Shown in pieces: positions 29,889-39,546 of a stretch of 46,124 nt of DNA. The number at the start of each line of letters is the position of its first letter. Position 1 is the first letter of the stretch. Both the position numbers and the translations under genes were made by a program. Source of the DNA: an uncultured Flavobacteriales bacterium (GTDB lineage: Bacteria > Bacteroidota > Bacteroidia > Flavobacteriales_D > Sanyastnellaceae); contig CAJQMI010000023.1 in the NCBI GenBank assembly GCA_905479395.1, forward strand, positions 1-46,124, read 5' to 3'. The notes beneath the pieces are model-generated. The model saw only the letters and a list, made by a program, of their open reading frames with translations, searched no databases and was not told where the DNA came from.

Positions 29889-32708
29889 TCAGTTCCTGAA
29901 AAGGGCGATGGTTCCTGTGCAAAATTCTTGCAAATCAGGCGTGTCGGAGCAGGGGTACTCTAGGATTTCCATGATGTAGAAATAAGACCCTTCAGGGAGT
30001 TCGTTTCCGCTTTCATCAAGTCCTTGGAAGGCTGTTTTTTCTGGAGTCATGGTATACACCTGTTGTCCCCATCGATTGAAAATGGTAACAGTATAATTGA
30101 GGCAAGAAGCTACCGCGCTGGGAATGACGAATTTCTGGTTGTATTCATCACCGTTAGGTGATATGACATTGGGAACAAAAAATCCCGAGAGATCAAGTGC
30201 ATTTTGAAGGAACACTTCATCTGTTTGATTGAAGCTACATCCAAATTCATCGGTGACCGTTAGGCCCAATTCAAATGTTCCGGTTTGATCGAAATAATAA
30301 ATGGACTCTGCAAACAAGGCGATCAATTCGCCGTCTAGAAACCATGAATATTGGTGGGATTCGTTGTCATCTGATGTGGTACTCACCAAGTTCAATTCAT
30401 TGCAAATCATTTGGAATGTGAAGGACGGTTCGATTGGGGTTGCAAGCACATAATCTATGGTTTCTGTGTTGGAACAGCCATTGGCGTCCACGAGCGTGTA
30501 TGAAACGCTGTAATTGCCTGGTGTTGCTTCCGTGTGAATCAATGTGCTCCCTTCTAGCAAGTCACCGGTGAGTTCTCCGCCTGCCGGGGCTGGAGAAAGG
30601 TCGATGTCCCCCTCGTCAACGCAATAGCTTTCACTTGCACCGCTGGATACTTCTGGCAATGCATTGACCACTAACGCAATAGTGATGATGCTGTCGCAGC
30701 CCAATGTTGAGATGAGATTGGTGGTATAGCTTCCCGAAGCATCCACGTTGGAGCCATCCGGCAAGGTGTAACCCACTCCAGCACACGCCTCATCTGCATA
30801 ATTGATGTTGTACGCCGGGTTTAACGTAAGGTCGATTGTCACGCTGCTGTCGCAGCCTAGAAGCGTCTGCAGTTCAAAATCAAAAACACCAGAGCTTGTT
30901 GGAAGGTTTCCGTCGGGCAGCAAGTAGGAACCGTCATCGCATTCCGATAAGCTGACTGCAACATCATAATTTGGCTGGTAAATAACATTGGAGGTGACGG
31001 TGCTATCACATCCATTGACCTGAGAGGTGAGAACCGTCACATAGAGTCCTTCTTCGGTCACCACAGTTCCATCACCGAGTTCGATGGGCTCACCCTCGCA
31101 AAGCGCAAGGGTGTTTTCCGTTTCGAAAGGCTGTAAAATGGAAACCACGGTTGTAATGGAACTATCGCATTGCGCTAGGGCGGTTTCCAGTGCTACGGGG
31201 TATGTTCCCGGTGCCTCGATGATGCTTCCATCGGGCAACGTGAATGTTTCGCCCGCACAGAGCTGCACAGGCATCTGAAAATCGTATGTGGACTGCTCAA
31301 ACAAATTGACCGTGACGATGCTGTCACAGCCTGCTTCGGAGATGTAATTGGCAATGTAAGTGCCTTCTTCGGTCACCTCTGAGCCATCGGGGAGGGAATA
31401 GCCTTCGCCTTCGCAAAAATATTCGGTCGATTCCACTTCCAGTTGGAATGCAATGGTCACGGTTTCCGTGCTGCTGCACCCTTGGTTCGTGCCAGTTACA
31501 GTGTAGGTTGTGGTTTCAGTGGGTGTGGCCGTTGTAAATGGTCCAAAGCCATTGCTCAGGGTTTCAACAGGAGTCCATGCGAGCTGGAAGGCTCCTGTCG
31601 CAAAGAGCTGAATCGGATCATTGCAAGAGGTGGCGTAAACAGGATCGACCGTTAGGATTGGGTATGGGACTACGGTTACAGTGACATCAATGGTGTCAAG
31701 GCATTCTTCGGTGGAAGCAATGACGCTGTAAACGGTCGTTGAATCGGGGCTGACCCAAACGTCAGGGCCTTCAAATGTGCTCAGTCCGTCGGCTTCAAGC
31801 CATTGGTAATTATCGGCTCCTGCGAGATTTAGAAAAAGCGAATCACCTTCGCAATACTGAGGATTGAGCGGCTCAATGGACATTCCAATTCCGCCCAAAG
31901 GAGTGATCGTAATCGTTCCATCTCCTGGTACATTGCCACCAGTGCAAGTAAACCCTGCAGGTGTCAGGCTGGATCCGCCGCCGCCGCCACCGCCGCCGAG
32001 GGTACCTGAGGCAAAGCAATCGCTTCCGCCGCCGCCGCCGCCGTGTTTGCCACCACCACCGCCACCACCTGGTCCAACATTGTAACAGGGATCCGTAGCT
32101 CCATTGCCTCCAATTCCCAATGTTCCGGCATCCCCATTGTTTCCTGAGTTGATCCAAGGAGGGCCGCCAGCGCCTCCATTGTTTGCTGTGGCACCACTGC
32201 CCCCTTGCCCAAAAGGACTATCTCCATCATCGCCATTGTTGCACCCCGAAGTGCCTGCTTCCGCATCGGTATTTCCACCTCCAGTGCCTCCCCCTCCGGC
32301 AGCAACAGCCACTCGGTCTTCCAATCCGTACGGAGCGACTCGGATGTCCGATGCTCCGCCGCCGCCGCAGCCGGCATTTGCATTGTTGTTCGCTCCACCA
32401 CCAGCTCCACCACCATTGAATCCAGCGCCAGGACAGTTTCCTTCGCCTCCCACTCGGATTTCGAGAATCTGACCTTCAACAACGTCAATGATGCCCGAGA
32501 CGGTGGAGCCATTGCCACCATTTCCTCCGCCACCACTTGCTCCTTCTAGTGTGATTTCAATCTGAGCTACGCAGCTCGGCACAACGTAGATTTCAACTTC
32601 ACCGCTGTAATCAAAAGCGATTGGGGTTTGCCCTGTTGCCGTGTTCCAAGCCAATGCTGCAAGGATTATCACAAAGACTTGACCAGTTCTGGGGATGATT
32701 GATATCAT
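29889..32708 (-). CDS. Large T9SS type B surface protein with ALK-like glycine-rich domain and repeats
   Basis: 939 residues. Signal peptide 1-26 (VFVIILAALAWNTATGQ). Residues ~50-270 are a glycine-rich domain: a beta strand (IEITLEGASGGGG), DIRVAPYGLEDRVAVAAGGG, then runs of Gly with Cys and Asn, ending GDGTITITPLGG. Residues ~278-420 hold two Ig/PKD-like modules with paired Cys (PQYCEGDSLFLNLAGADNYQ, SCNDPIQLFATGAFQ). Residues 424-682 are five ~52-residue repeats (C-x-G-x5-LPDGS ... GCDSxxTxxL). One PKD-like domain follows, and 850-939 is the gliding-motility-associated type B C-terminal domain (FVPNVISPNGDEYNQKFVI, VTIFNRWGQQVY). The product should be exported by T9SS and attached to the surface or released. 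It is divergent from the giant protein at 32830. Confidence 0.9.
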   Translation of the reverse strand: MISIIPRTGQVFVIILAALAWNTATGQTPIAFDYSGEVEIYVVPSCVAQIEITLEGASGGGGNGGNGSTVSGIIDVVEGQILEIRVGGEGNCPGAGFNGGGAGGGANNNANAGCGGGGASDIRVAPYGLEDRVAVAAGGGGTGGGNTDAEAGTSGCNNGDDGDSPFGQGGSGATANNGGAGGPPWINSGNNGDAGTLGIGGNGATDPCYNVGPGGGGGGGKHGGGGGGSDCFASGTLGGGGGGGGSSLTPAGFTCTGGNVPGDGTITITPLGGIGMSIEPLNPQYCEGDSLFLNLAGADNYQWLEADGLSTFEGPDVWVSPDSTTVYSVIASTEECLDTIDVTVTVVPYPILTVDPVYATSCNDPIQLFATGAFQLAWTPVETLSNGFGPFTTATPTETTTYTVTGTNQGCSSTETVTIAFQLEVESTEYFCEGEGYSLPDGSEVTEEGTYIANYISEAGCDSIVTVNLFEQSTYDFQMPVQLCAGETFTLPDGSIIEAPGTYPVALETALAQCDSSITTVVSILQPFETENTLALCEGEPIELGDGTVVTEEGLYVTVLTSQVNGCDSTVTSNVIYQPNYDVAVSLSECDDGSYLLPDGNLPTSSGVFDFELQTLLGCDSSVTIDLTLNPAYNINYADEACAGVGYTLPDGSNVDASGSYTTNLISTLGCDSIITIALVVNALPEVSSGASESYCVDEGDIDLSPAPAGGELTGDLLEGSTLIHTEATPGNYSVSYTLVDANGCSNTETIDYVLATPIEPSFTFQMICNELNLVSTTSDDNESHQYSWFLDGELIALFAESIYYFDQTGTFELGLTVTDEFGCSFNQTDEVFLQNALDLSGFFVPNVISPNGDEYNQKFVIPSAVASCLNYTVTIFNRWGQQVYTMTPEKTAFQGLDESGNELPEGSYFYIMEILEYPCSDTPDLQEFCTGTIALFRN
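30663..31439 (-). repeat. Five-copy ~156-bp coding repeat
   Basis: Residues 424-682 of the surface protein are five tandem units of ~44-55 residues. Each has a Cys near the start, the turn LPDGS or GDGT, and the end GCDS followed by TxxLxx. In unit 4 the first Cys is displaced (SECDDG). Each unit probably forms a small beta sandwich closed by one disulfide between the two Cys. DNA identity between units is low, so the repeat is old. Confidence 0.8.
31899..32561 (-). other. Glycine-rich domain coding segment with poly-Gly tracts
   Basis: The segment codes for the glycine-rich domain. Several tracts of 5-8 consecutive Gly codons occur (residues ~213-227 and 236-245), and Gly is regularly repeated as GG-x-G elsewhere. 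The DNA is therefore GC-rich relative to its neighbours. Similar bacterial domains share their pattern with the extracellular glycine-rich domain of animal ALK/LTK receptors, whose Gly tracts form polyproline-II-like helices. Confidence 0.7.
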
Positions 32709-32793
32709 TTGAATTGGAATGTATCTGCCAATCTAAGAAAATAGTAACAACGAAACATCCATGAACGTTGCAAGGAGATATTTTTTTCAATAC

Positions 32794-32803
32794 GAAACGT
32801 TTC
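32794..32803. promoter_or_regulatory. Palindrome between two divergent surface-protein genes
   Basis: GAAACGTTTC is a perfect 10-bp palindrome within the 121-bp region between the two start codons. TATTTTTT at 32779-32786 is a 7/8 match to the -7 box for the plus-strand gene. Position suggests a shared operator; nothing more can be said. Confidence 0.22.
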
Positions 32804-32829
32804 CATTGATTAACGCGTAGAAGGAAACG

Positions 32830-35800
32830 ATGTTCTTTTTTAAGAATTACAATCCTTTTTTAGCCGGCTTGAGAAAATCTCTCTGCTGGCTTTTGGTGTT
32901 CGGTTTTTTGCAAACGAGCGATGCCGTGCAAGCTCAGGATTGTGCCCCCCCCTGCGAGGCCATTGATGCCATTGATTCTTTCGAGATTTGGTCGGACTTC
33001 GACGGCGTTTGCGCTCCTGTATCTGCGACTTTGATGAGTGATGTGCCCAACCCGAGTTGCGGCGAATTTACTTACCAATGGGACATACAGGGAGGCGCGT
33101 ATGAATGGAGCGCTGGGAGTTCAGCGTTGGATGCGTCACCTTCTGTGATTTTCTTAGACCCAGTCCTTTATCAAGTGGAGTTAACAATCTCTGCTTCAGG
33201 TTTTCCATCATGCACCATTTATTCAGAAGCAACCTATATCAACGCTGCGCAGGCTCCAGAAGTGAGCACAACCAGTGGCGGTGAAATCTGTGCTTTTGAC
33301 ATTTGGGAGACTTTGGTCTATGTAAACCCGGGAAATACTGCAATTTCAAATTTTGCCTGGATTGTCAATGGAGATAGCGTCATATCGAATTCTCCAGCGC
33401 CTTTGAACATGTCTTTTGAAGAGGCAGGTGTGGTCGAGGTCGTTGCCTGGGTAGAGAACACCTGCGGAACGAGCAGCGATACCAGCTATGTCCAGGTTCG
33501 TGCATTGCCTTCCGTTGCCGTTGATTTTGATTACAACTGGTTTTGCCAAGGGGCTCCCGTGGAAGTGAAGGCTTCCGGAGCTGATTCATACAGCTGGAAT
33601 TCTTCTGCTCTGCTCTTGAGTGGCGGGGCTGAAGGTGATTCTGTAGCGGTTTATGAAATGGAAAATTCGGTCGTTGGTGGTGTAGAAGGGCTCAATGATT
33701 ATGGGGGTTTAACCTGTTCTGCATCCGCTGGATTTCAGGTTTATTCCTGGTTTGTACCTGGAATAAACATCGTCGGGGAAGAGGTGATTTGCGATGGTGA
33801 CCCTGTAGGACTTGAGTCTTCGGTAATCAGTTACGGCTGGTCTACGAGCCAGCAATGGTTGTTCAACGACAGCGTTGTTGCTGGTGAATACTTGGGCCTT
33901 TCAGCATTGAATTTAGCTGAGGGTGATTATTCAGTGAGTGCAGAGGTTGTATTCGATCCATTTCCGCTTTGGTTGCAACCAGAAGGTTGCACAGGAAATG
34001 CGCAATTTGACTTTTCAATTGTCGGATTGCCTGTGGTTGCAGCGCCTCAAAACTTGGAGTTTTGCAATCAGAATTTTGATGAATTATTGCCCGAAGGTTC
34101 ACCCGCAGGAGGCGCTTGGGCGGGTCCAGGAGTGATGAGTGGTTTCTTCAATCCGGATAACCTCGAGCCCGGCACAGTTGCATTGGAATACCATTTTGTC
34201 GATTCCAACGGATGTGCCTCGATGGATACGGCGCATGTTTTGGTGAACGAACCAGTCTGGGCCAATGCCGGGATGGACAGCTTAGTTTGTGAAAGCAATG
34301 AATGGGGCAATTTAACTGGATTTGAAGCAGTGGAATCAGGGATATGGAGCGGACCTTCCCTCATGGATCCATATTCTGGTCTCGTTGATGTAGGCGAACT
34401 TGAAGTGGGCTTGAATGAGTTTGTCTATCAAGTCGGTGCAGGCTCATGCGCTAGCGCCGATACGATTGTTTGGACGGTTACTGAACACCCGGTTGCATTG
34501 CTGTCTACTCAAGGCAGTTTTTCATGCGATGAGGACACCATTTGGTTCGAGGTATATGCGGGAGGAGGAACGTTGGCAGAAGGCAATGAATACAGCTACG
34601 AGTGGTCTGATGGTGTGCAGTTTACACCTGCGAGTGATCCATTTTGGATTGCCAACGTTGAAGAAGGATTTTCGTTTGTTTTCGTTGAAGTTTTCGACGA
34701 TTTCGGTTGCTCAGATGCGGGGTCGGCTTTCATTGAACCTCTCGAACTTCCAGAAATAGCATTGCCCGACCTTTGGCAATTGTGCGATCAATCTTTGGAG
34801 GTGAACACTCCCGACGCTGAACCTGCTTTTGGCACATGGTCAGGCGATGGCGTTGTTGATTCATCAGGGACTTTTAACCCGGGATTGGTAGGAGAAGGAA
34901 TGCATATGTTGACTTACACGGCAGCGGGCCCTTTGGGGTGCACAGGTTCTGATTCAATGGTGGTTGATGTTTCGGCTTTGGATGCGATTTCTGCAGGCAT
35001 GGATCAGTCCATTTGTCAGGGCACCCCTGAATTAATTTTGACTGATTTTGTTCCCATCGCAGGAGGGTGGTGGTCTGGAGAAGGCGTGACAGATTCACTT
35101 TCTGCTGTGATTGCCACATCCGAGTTGTCTGTGGGACTGCACCCGTACATTTTTCACACGGGCTCATTTACATGTGCTCAACGGGACACGGTCACCATTG
35201 AAGTTTTGCCGTTGCCGAGTGCCACAATAGAAGAAGCGTCATCGTTCTATTGTCCTGATGATTCCATTGCGCTTTCGGCTTTGCCATTTGGAGGAACAGC
35301 AACAGGTTTATTGGACTACGCATTGGAGTGGACAGGAATGGGCATTCAGATTGAAGCGGGTGATTTTTTCATCGTCGCGCCTTCCGATGGACCTGACACG
35401 TTGTCGGCTCAATTGATTGTCACAGATGCATTGGGATGTTCGAATTTTGTGGATGCGAATTACACAATTAACCCAAGACCAGATCTTTCAGTTCCGACGC
35501 AGGTTGAGGTCTGCGACCAGAGCATTGCCATTCCGTTGCCTTTTGCATCTCCAACAGGGGGGGCTTGGGCGTTACCCGCAGCCGCGGAAGTTGAAGGAGA
35601 TCTGAATCAAATCTTCCTTCCAAGTGGATTTGGAATTGGACAATGGCCATTGATTTACACTTACATCGATGGATTCGGATGCAGCGCGAAAGACACCACG
35701 CTTCTTGATGTGATCGCTCCGATAACGCTAGAATTGGCCTCGGAAATAGAGGCATGCGCTGATGGATCCATCTTACAGCTGCCGCTGCCGTTGGATGCAA

Positions 35801-38800
35801 TTGGTTTCTGGAGCGGTCCGGCTCTGTTGGATTCAATTGCGGGCAGCGTGGATCTTGCAGCACTCAGTGCGGGGTTATACGACTATCACTATTCGAGTGG
35901 AGATGCATCATGTTTCGTGACGGATTCGTTGGTCTTGGTGAGCCATGATGTGCCTGAAATTTCAAGTTCCATAGATGGATTGGCCTGTCCAGGCGATTCG
36001 GTTCAAATACTGACACAGGTGAATGATGGCAATGTGGGAATCACGTTTGCATGGTTTTCTGCTGAATCTGCTGCGCTTGTGGCAGACGGTCCTGCTGCTG
36101 CAGTGAGTTGGAATTTTCCAGGCACGTATGTTGTTGAACTGTCTGCGACAGACATGAATGGGTGTTCATCCCAGGCTTCTTGGAATGTCAACATCCCTGC
36201 TTTGCCCGAAGTTTTTGCTGGAGGTGATTTGGCGCTTTGCGATCAGTCTTTCAATGTGGTATTGAATCAAGCAAGTCCCGTCTCAAGCGCTCAAGGCTCG
36301 GGATCTTTTTATGGATTGGGCAGCGCGTCTTCACTTGTGCAGTCTTCAGGTGTTCTTGATCCTGCTCTACTTGGTTTGGGATCATTTGGAGTGGAATATG
36401 TTTACCTCGACTCCCTGACGGGCTGCTCCAATGCCGATACCCTCGATGTCGTGGTGGAACCGTTGTCAGCGATTTTTGCAGGATCTGACACGGCGTTTTG
36501 CGCTGGCGATGCGCTGGTTCAATTGGAAGGTCAACTTTCAGGAGTTTCAGCAACGTGGAACGGATTCGGTTTGGAGGAGCAGAGCGCGCTGGTGGACTCC
36601 GTTATCGGTTCCATTGATTTGAGCACGCTCAATCCGGGCAATTATCAGTTTCAATACGCAGGCGGAGAGAATTCTTGCTTTGTATCGGATGAACGCATCA
36701 TTGTCATCCATGATTTGCCCGCAATCATTTTAGAATCCGAAAGTTCGCTTTGCCTTGGAGACCCTGAATATATGCTGCCTCTTGCCTCGCCATCCGGAGG
36801 CGCATGGAGTGGGCCAGGCATCTTGGATGCACTTGCTGGAGTTTTTGATGTGGATCTTTCGGAGAATGATTACCTCGTTGAATATGAAGTGGAAAGTGAT
36901 TCAACAGGTTGCATGAATGCTGCAGAACACCTCGTTCGGGTTCATGGAATTCCTGTGGCTGATTTTTCAGTGACCGACCCGCAATGTGTTGGTGAGCCAT
37001 TTGCTACGTCTTCAACTTTTGCAGGCTTTGAATCATATGCTTGGTGGTTGGAGGATAGCCTTGTGGGTGTTGCTCTTGATGTGAGTGTTGTCAGTGTTGA
37101 GGAAGGGGCACAAGCTTTGAAATTGGTTGTTGTGAACGAGTGGGGGTGTGCCGATTCAACGGATCAAACGGTGCAATGGATTGCTGCGCCATTGGCCTTG
37201 TTTAGCCTCACTGAAGACTCGGGATGTTCACCTTTCGAGGTTGGCATTGAAAACGCTTCGACAGGTGCGATCGATGCGGTACAGTGGAGCATCGATGGTG
37301 TCGATTTGACCCTCGGTTCCGGTGACTCGGCTGTTTTCGAACAACCATCACCTGCTGAAGGATTCATTTTGGAGATGGTTGTGTCCAACCAATGTGGTGC
37401 CGACTCCATGCAAGATTCTGTTGTGGTCTTCTCTGTGCCTGAAGTCGATGTATTTGAAACAATAGAAGGAGGTTGTTCGCCCTTCTTCCCCGAATTTGAA
37501 TTCAATGTGAATGGTTCTCCAGACAATTTAGACTGGGATTTTGGCAATGGTCAAACGTCAAGCGGTTCCAACCCAACCTGGCCTGCATACGAGGCCGTGC
37601 TAGAATCGGTTGTGTATTCCATGACATTGACCGCTTCTAACGCATGTGGATCGGCTTCGGACTCTACTTCTGTTTTGATTGAGCCTGCTTTGGCTCAAGC
37701 TCAGTTTGAGTTGAATGCGATCTCGGGCTGCTTGCCTCTGGAAATCACGGCAACAGACCTCAGCTCTGGCGCTGATGCAATTCAGTTGTCATTCGGAGAT
37801 GGCGCAATGAGCCTTGATTCGTTAGCTTCTCATACATACACGGAATCAGGCACTTATGCCATTGTTCAGACTGTTTCGAGTGCTTGTTCCGTTGACTCAT
37901 TTGCGTTGAATGTGACAGTGCACCCCGCTTTTGAATTGGAATTTACAGCATCAAACCCAAACGCATGCTTGGGCGATTCGGTGCTCTTTGATGTGATTTC
38001 TTCAGGCACAGCGAGTGACATTCAAATCCAATGGATGTCTCCATCGGGGCTGGATACTTTGCCTTCTCCTGCACTCATTGGTTGGAACATGCCGGGATCT
38101 CAAACTTTGGAAGCAGAAGCAACGGATTCCATCAACGGTTGTTTGGCTGCCAGCACATTGGATATTGTCATCCATAGTCCTTTGACGCTTGCTGTTGAGC
38201 CAAGCGCAATCAGTGGATGCTCTCCCTTGGAGGTGACGATGGAAAACGAAACTTTCGGAGAAGGCGAATGGTCGTGGTTTATGGATGGAGACATCCCATT
38301 TTCGAATGCGTTTTCACCGGAAATTTCGGTAAGCCATTCGGGAGGAACTCCATTGGCGCAATGGATTCAATACGCTGTCGTGAGTGAATGGGGCTGCGTC
38401 TCTTCGGATTCAGTTTTGCTTGAGGCATTGCCGTCACCCGTTGGAACCTTCCAGCTGCTGGACTCTACATCATGTGGTTTGCCGGCAATCATTGACCCAA
38501 TCGTTGAATCGTCTGAAGCATCAGAGATGGCGTGGTTCGTCGATAGCATCCTCGTTGCAGTAGGAGAGGTGGTTGAGTTGGAGCTATTGACTCTGGGGAA
38601 TCATGTGGTTGAGTTGATCAGTGAAAATGAATTCGGTTGTCAAAGTTTCACGCAGGATTCCATCGAGGTTCTAGCGCTTCCCGAAGTTTCTCTTTCTGCC
38701 AGTCCTTTGATGGGCTGTGTGCCTCACTTGCTGGAAGTTGAACATTCCTCAAGCGGCGCGACAGATTGGGTTTTTGAAATTTATTTGGACACAACGCTTG

Positions 38801-39501
38801 TTTATGAGAGCGATGCTGAGGTGTCAGAAGTGATGTTAGACGTTCCCGGTTCATACGGTGTTCAGTTAACGGCTGTTTCTGAACGAGGTTGCGTCGCGTC
38901 ATTGGCTTTGGAGGACTCTGTTGTCGTTTTGCCCCGTCCTTCAGTCGGTTTTTATGCCGATCCATATGCGGGGACTTTTGATGCTCCTGATCCGCTCAAC
39001 AGCTCGTGGACATTTGAAAACATTTCAGATTCGGGTCAGTCAATTTGGGACTTTGGAGATGGCCAGCTTTCTTCTGAATGGCACGCCAATCACGTTTATG
39101 ATGCCTCGGGATCTTATGAAGTTTTGCTCACAGTCATCAATGAATTCGGCTGTGCTTCAGAATTCATGATGGTGGTCGAAGTGCTTGAGAGCCTTGAAGT
39201 TTATGTGCCAAATGCATTCACTCCACCGGAGCAGGGTTATGCAGACGGCATCAATGACGGATGGAAGCCAGTGTTGTCCGACCCTTCCTTGGTGGATCGT
39301 TATGAGCTTTTTGTTTACAATCGATACGGCCAAATGATCTGGCAAACTCAGGACTCTGAGGCCCACTGGGTCGGAGAGGCGCGAAATGGGGGTGCATATT
39401 ATGCGCCAGGTGGAATTTACACATGGGTGTTGCAAATTGATTCGCGTGTTTTTCCCGAGTCATCTCGTCAGTGGAAAGGGCAGGTCAACTTGCTCCGATG
39501 A
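32830..39501 (+). CDS. Giant (2223-residue) T9SS type B surface protein with higher-order repeat and PKD-like domains
   Basis: Signal peptide ~1-35 (SLCWLLVFGFLQTSDAVQA). Residues ~40-400 contain PKD/Ig-like modules, each with Cys pairs. From ~400 to ~1310 is a repeated array of three module types in the order A-B-C, period ~242 residues (see the repeat entry). From ~1370 to ~2130 are about ten PKD-like domains; the PKD hallmark appears as DNLDWDFGNGQTSSGS, IQLSFGDGAMSLDS and SIWDFGDGQLSSEW, and most begin with GCxPxxxx. Residues ~2130-2223 form the type B C-terminal signal (LEVYVPNAFTPPEQGYADGI, ELFVYNRYGQMIW, GGIYTWVLQI). It is rich in Ser, Gly, Asp and poor in Lys. The expected function is a long surface adhesin or filament. 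No enzyme domain is visible. The stop overlaps a 28-codon frame before the Gre-like gene. Confidence 0.92.
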   Translation: MFFFKNYNPFLAGLRKSLCWLLVFGFLQTSDAVQAQDCAPPCEAIDAIDSFEIWSDFDGVCAPVSATLMSDVPNPSCGEFTYQWDIQGGAYEWSAGSSALDASPSVIFLDPVLYQVELTISASGFPSCTIYSEATYINAAQAPEVSTTSGGEICAFDIWETLVYVNPGNTAISNFAWIVNGDSVISNSPAPLNMSFEEAGVVEVVAWVENTCGTSSDTSYVQVRALPSVAVDFDYNWFCQGAPVEVKASGADSYSWNSSALLLSGGAEGDSVAVYEMENSVVGGVEGLNDYGGLTCSASAGFQVYSWFVPGINIVGEEVICDGDPVGLESSVISYGWSTSQQWLFNDSVVAGEYLGLSALNLAEGDYSVSAEVVFDPFPLWLQPEGCTGNAQFDFSIVGLPVVAAPQNLEFCNQNFDELLPEGSPAGGAWAGPGVMSGFFNPDNLEPGTVALEYHFVDSNGCASMDTAHVLVNEPVWANAGMDSLVCESNEWGNLTGFEAVESGIWSGPSLMDPYSGLVDVGELEVGLNEFVYQVGAGSCASADTIVWTVTEHPVALLSTQGSFSCDEDTIWFEVYAGGGTLAEGNEYSYEWSDGVQFTPASDPFWIANVEEGFSFVFVEVFDDFGCSDAGSAFIEPLELPEIALPDLWQLCDQSLEVNTPDAEPAFGTWSGDGVVDSSGTFNPGLVGEGMHMLTYTAAGPLGCTGSDSMVVDVSALDAISAGMDQSICQGTPELILTDFVPIAGGWWSGEGVTDSLSAVIATSELSVGLHPYIFHTGSFTCAQRDTVTIEVLPLPSATIEEASSFYCPDDSIALSALPFGGTATGLLDYALEWTGMGIQIEAGDFFIVAPSDGPDTLSAQLIVTDALGCSNFVDANYTINPRPDLSVPTQVEVCDQSIAIPLPFASPTGGAWALPAAAEVEGDLNQIFLPSGFGIGQWPLIYTYIDGFGCSAKDTTLLDVIAPITLELASEIEACADGSILQLPLPLDAIGFWSGPALLDSIAGSVDLAALSAGLYDYHYSSGDASCFVTDSLVLVSHDVPEISSSIDGLACPGDSVQILTQVNDGNVGITFAWFSAESAALVADGPAAAVSWNFPGTYVVELSATDMNGCSSQASWNVNIPALPEVFAGGDLALCDQSFNVVLNQASPVSSAQGSGSFYGLGSASSLVQSSGVLDPALLGLGSFGVEYVYLDSLTGCSNADTLDVVVEPLSAIFAGSDTAFCAGDALVQLEGQLSGVSATWNGFGLEEQSALVDSVIGSIDLSTLNPGNYQFQYAGGENSCFVSDERIIVIHDLPAIILESESSLCLGDPEYMLPLASPSGGAWSGPGILDALAGVFDVDLSENDYLVEYEVESDSTGCMNAAEHLVRVHGIPVADFSVTDPQCVGEPFATSSTFAGFESYAWWLEDSLVGVALDVSVVSVEEGAQALKLVVVNEWGCADSTDQTVQWIAAPLALFSLTEDSGCSPFEVGIENASTGAIDAVQWSIDGVDLTLGSGDSAVFEQPSPAEGFILEMVVSNQCGADSMQDSVVVFSVPEVDVFETIEGGCSPFFPEFEFNVNGSPDNLDWDFGNGQTSSGSNPTWPAYEAVLESVVYSMTLTASNACGSASDSTSVLIEPALAQAQFELNAISGCLPLEITATDLSSGADAIQLSFGDGAMSLDSLASHTYTESGTYAIVQTVSSACSVDSFALNVTVHPAFELEFTASNPNACLGDSVLFDVISSGTASDIQIQWMSPSGLDTLPSPALIGWNMPGSQTLEAEATDSINGCLAASTLDIVIHSPLTLAVEPSAISGCSPLEVTMENETFGEGEWSWFMDGDIPFSNAFSPEISVSHSGGTPLAQWIQYAVVSEWGCVSSDSVLLEALPSPVGTFQLLDSTSCGLPAIIDPIVESSEASEMAWFVDSILVAVGEVVELELLTLGNHVVELISENEFGCQSFTQDSIEVLALPEVSLSASPLMGCVPHLLEVEHSSSGATDWVFEIYLDTTLVYESDAEVSEVMLDVPGSYGVQLTAVSERGCVASLALEDSVVVLPRPSVGFYADPYAGTFDAPDPLNSSWTFENISDSGQSIWDFGDGQLSSEWHANHVYDASGSYEVLLTVINEFGCASEFMMVVEVLESLEVYVPNAFTPPEQGYADGINDGWKPVLSDPSLVDRYELFVYNRYGQMIWQTQDSEAHWVGEARNGGAYYAPGGIYTWVLQIDSRVFPESSRQWKGQVNLLR
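34030..36930 (+). repeat. Higher-order coding repeat, ~725-bp period
   Basis: Module A is marked by CDQS (or CNQN) followed by SPxGGxW. Its first Cys codon starts at 34063, 34783, 35512 and 36238: steps of 720, 729 and 726 bp. Module B (AGMD-x3-C) has its Cys codon at 34288, 35014, 35755 and 36499: steps of 726, 741 and 744 bp. Module C lies between B and the next A. The fifth A (Cys at 36751) follows after only 513 bp, so C is missing there. Protein similarity between copies is modest, so the duplications are old or selected for divergence. Confidence 0.82.
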
Positions 39502-39546
39502 ACGATTGGAATGACTTAGTTTTGACGCTCAATCCTCAACGCCAGC

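Noticed and set aside
31964-32536. Long frames on both strands across the glycine-rich domain
   Set aside because: GC-rich Gly codon repeats lack stops in other frames. The translations are Pro- or Met/Ala-rich and have no signal or start context.
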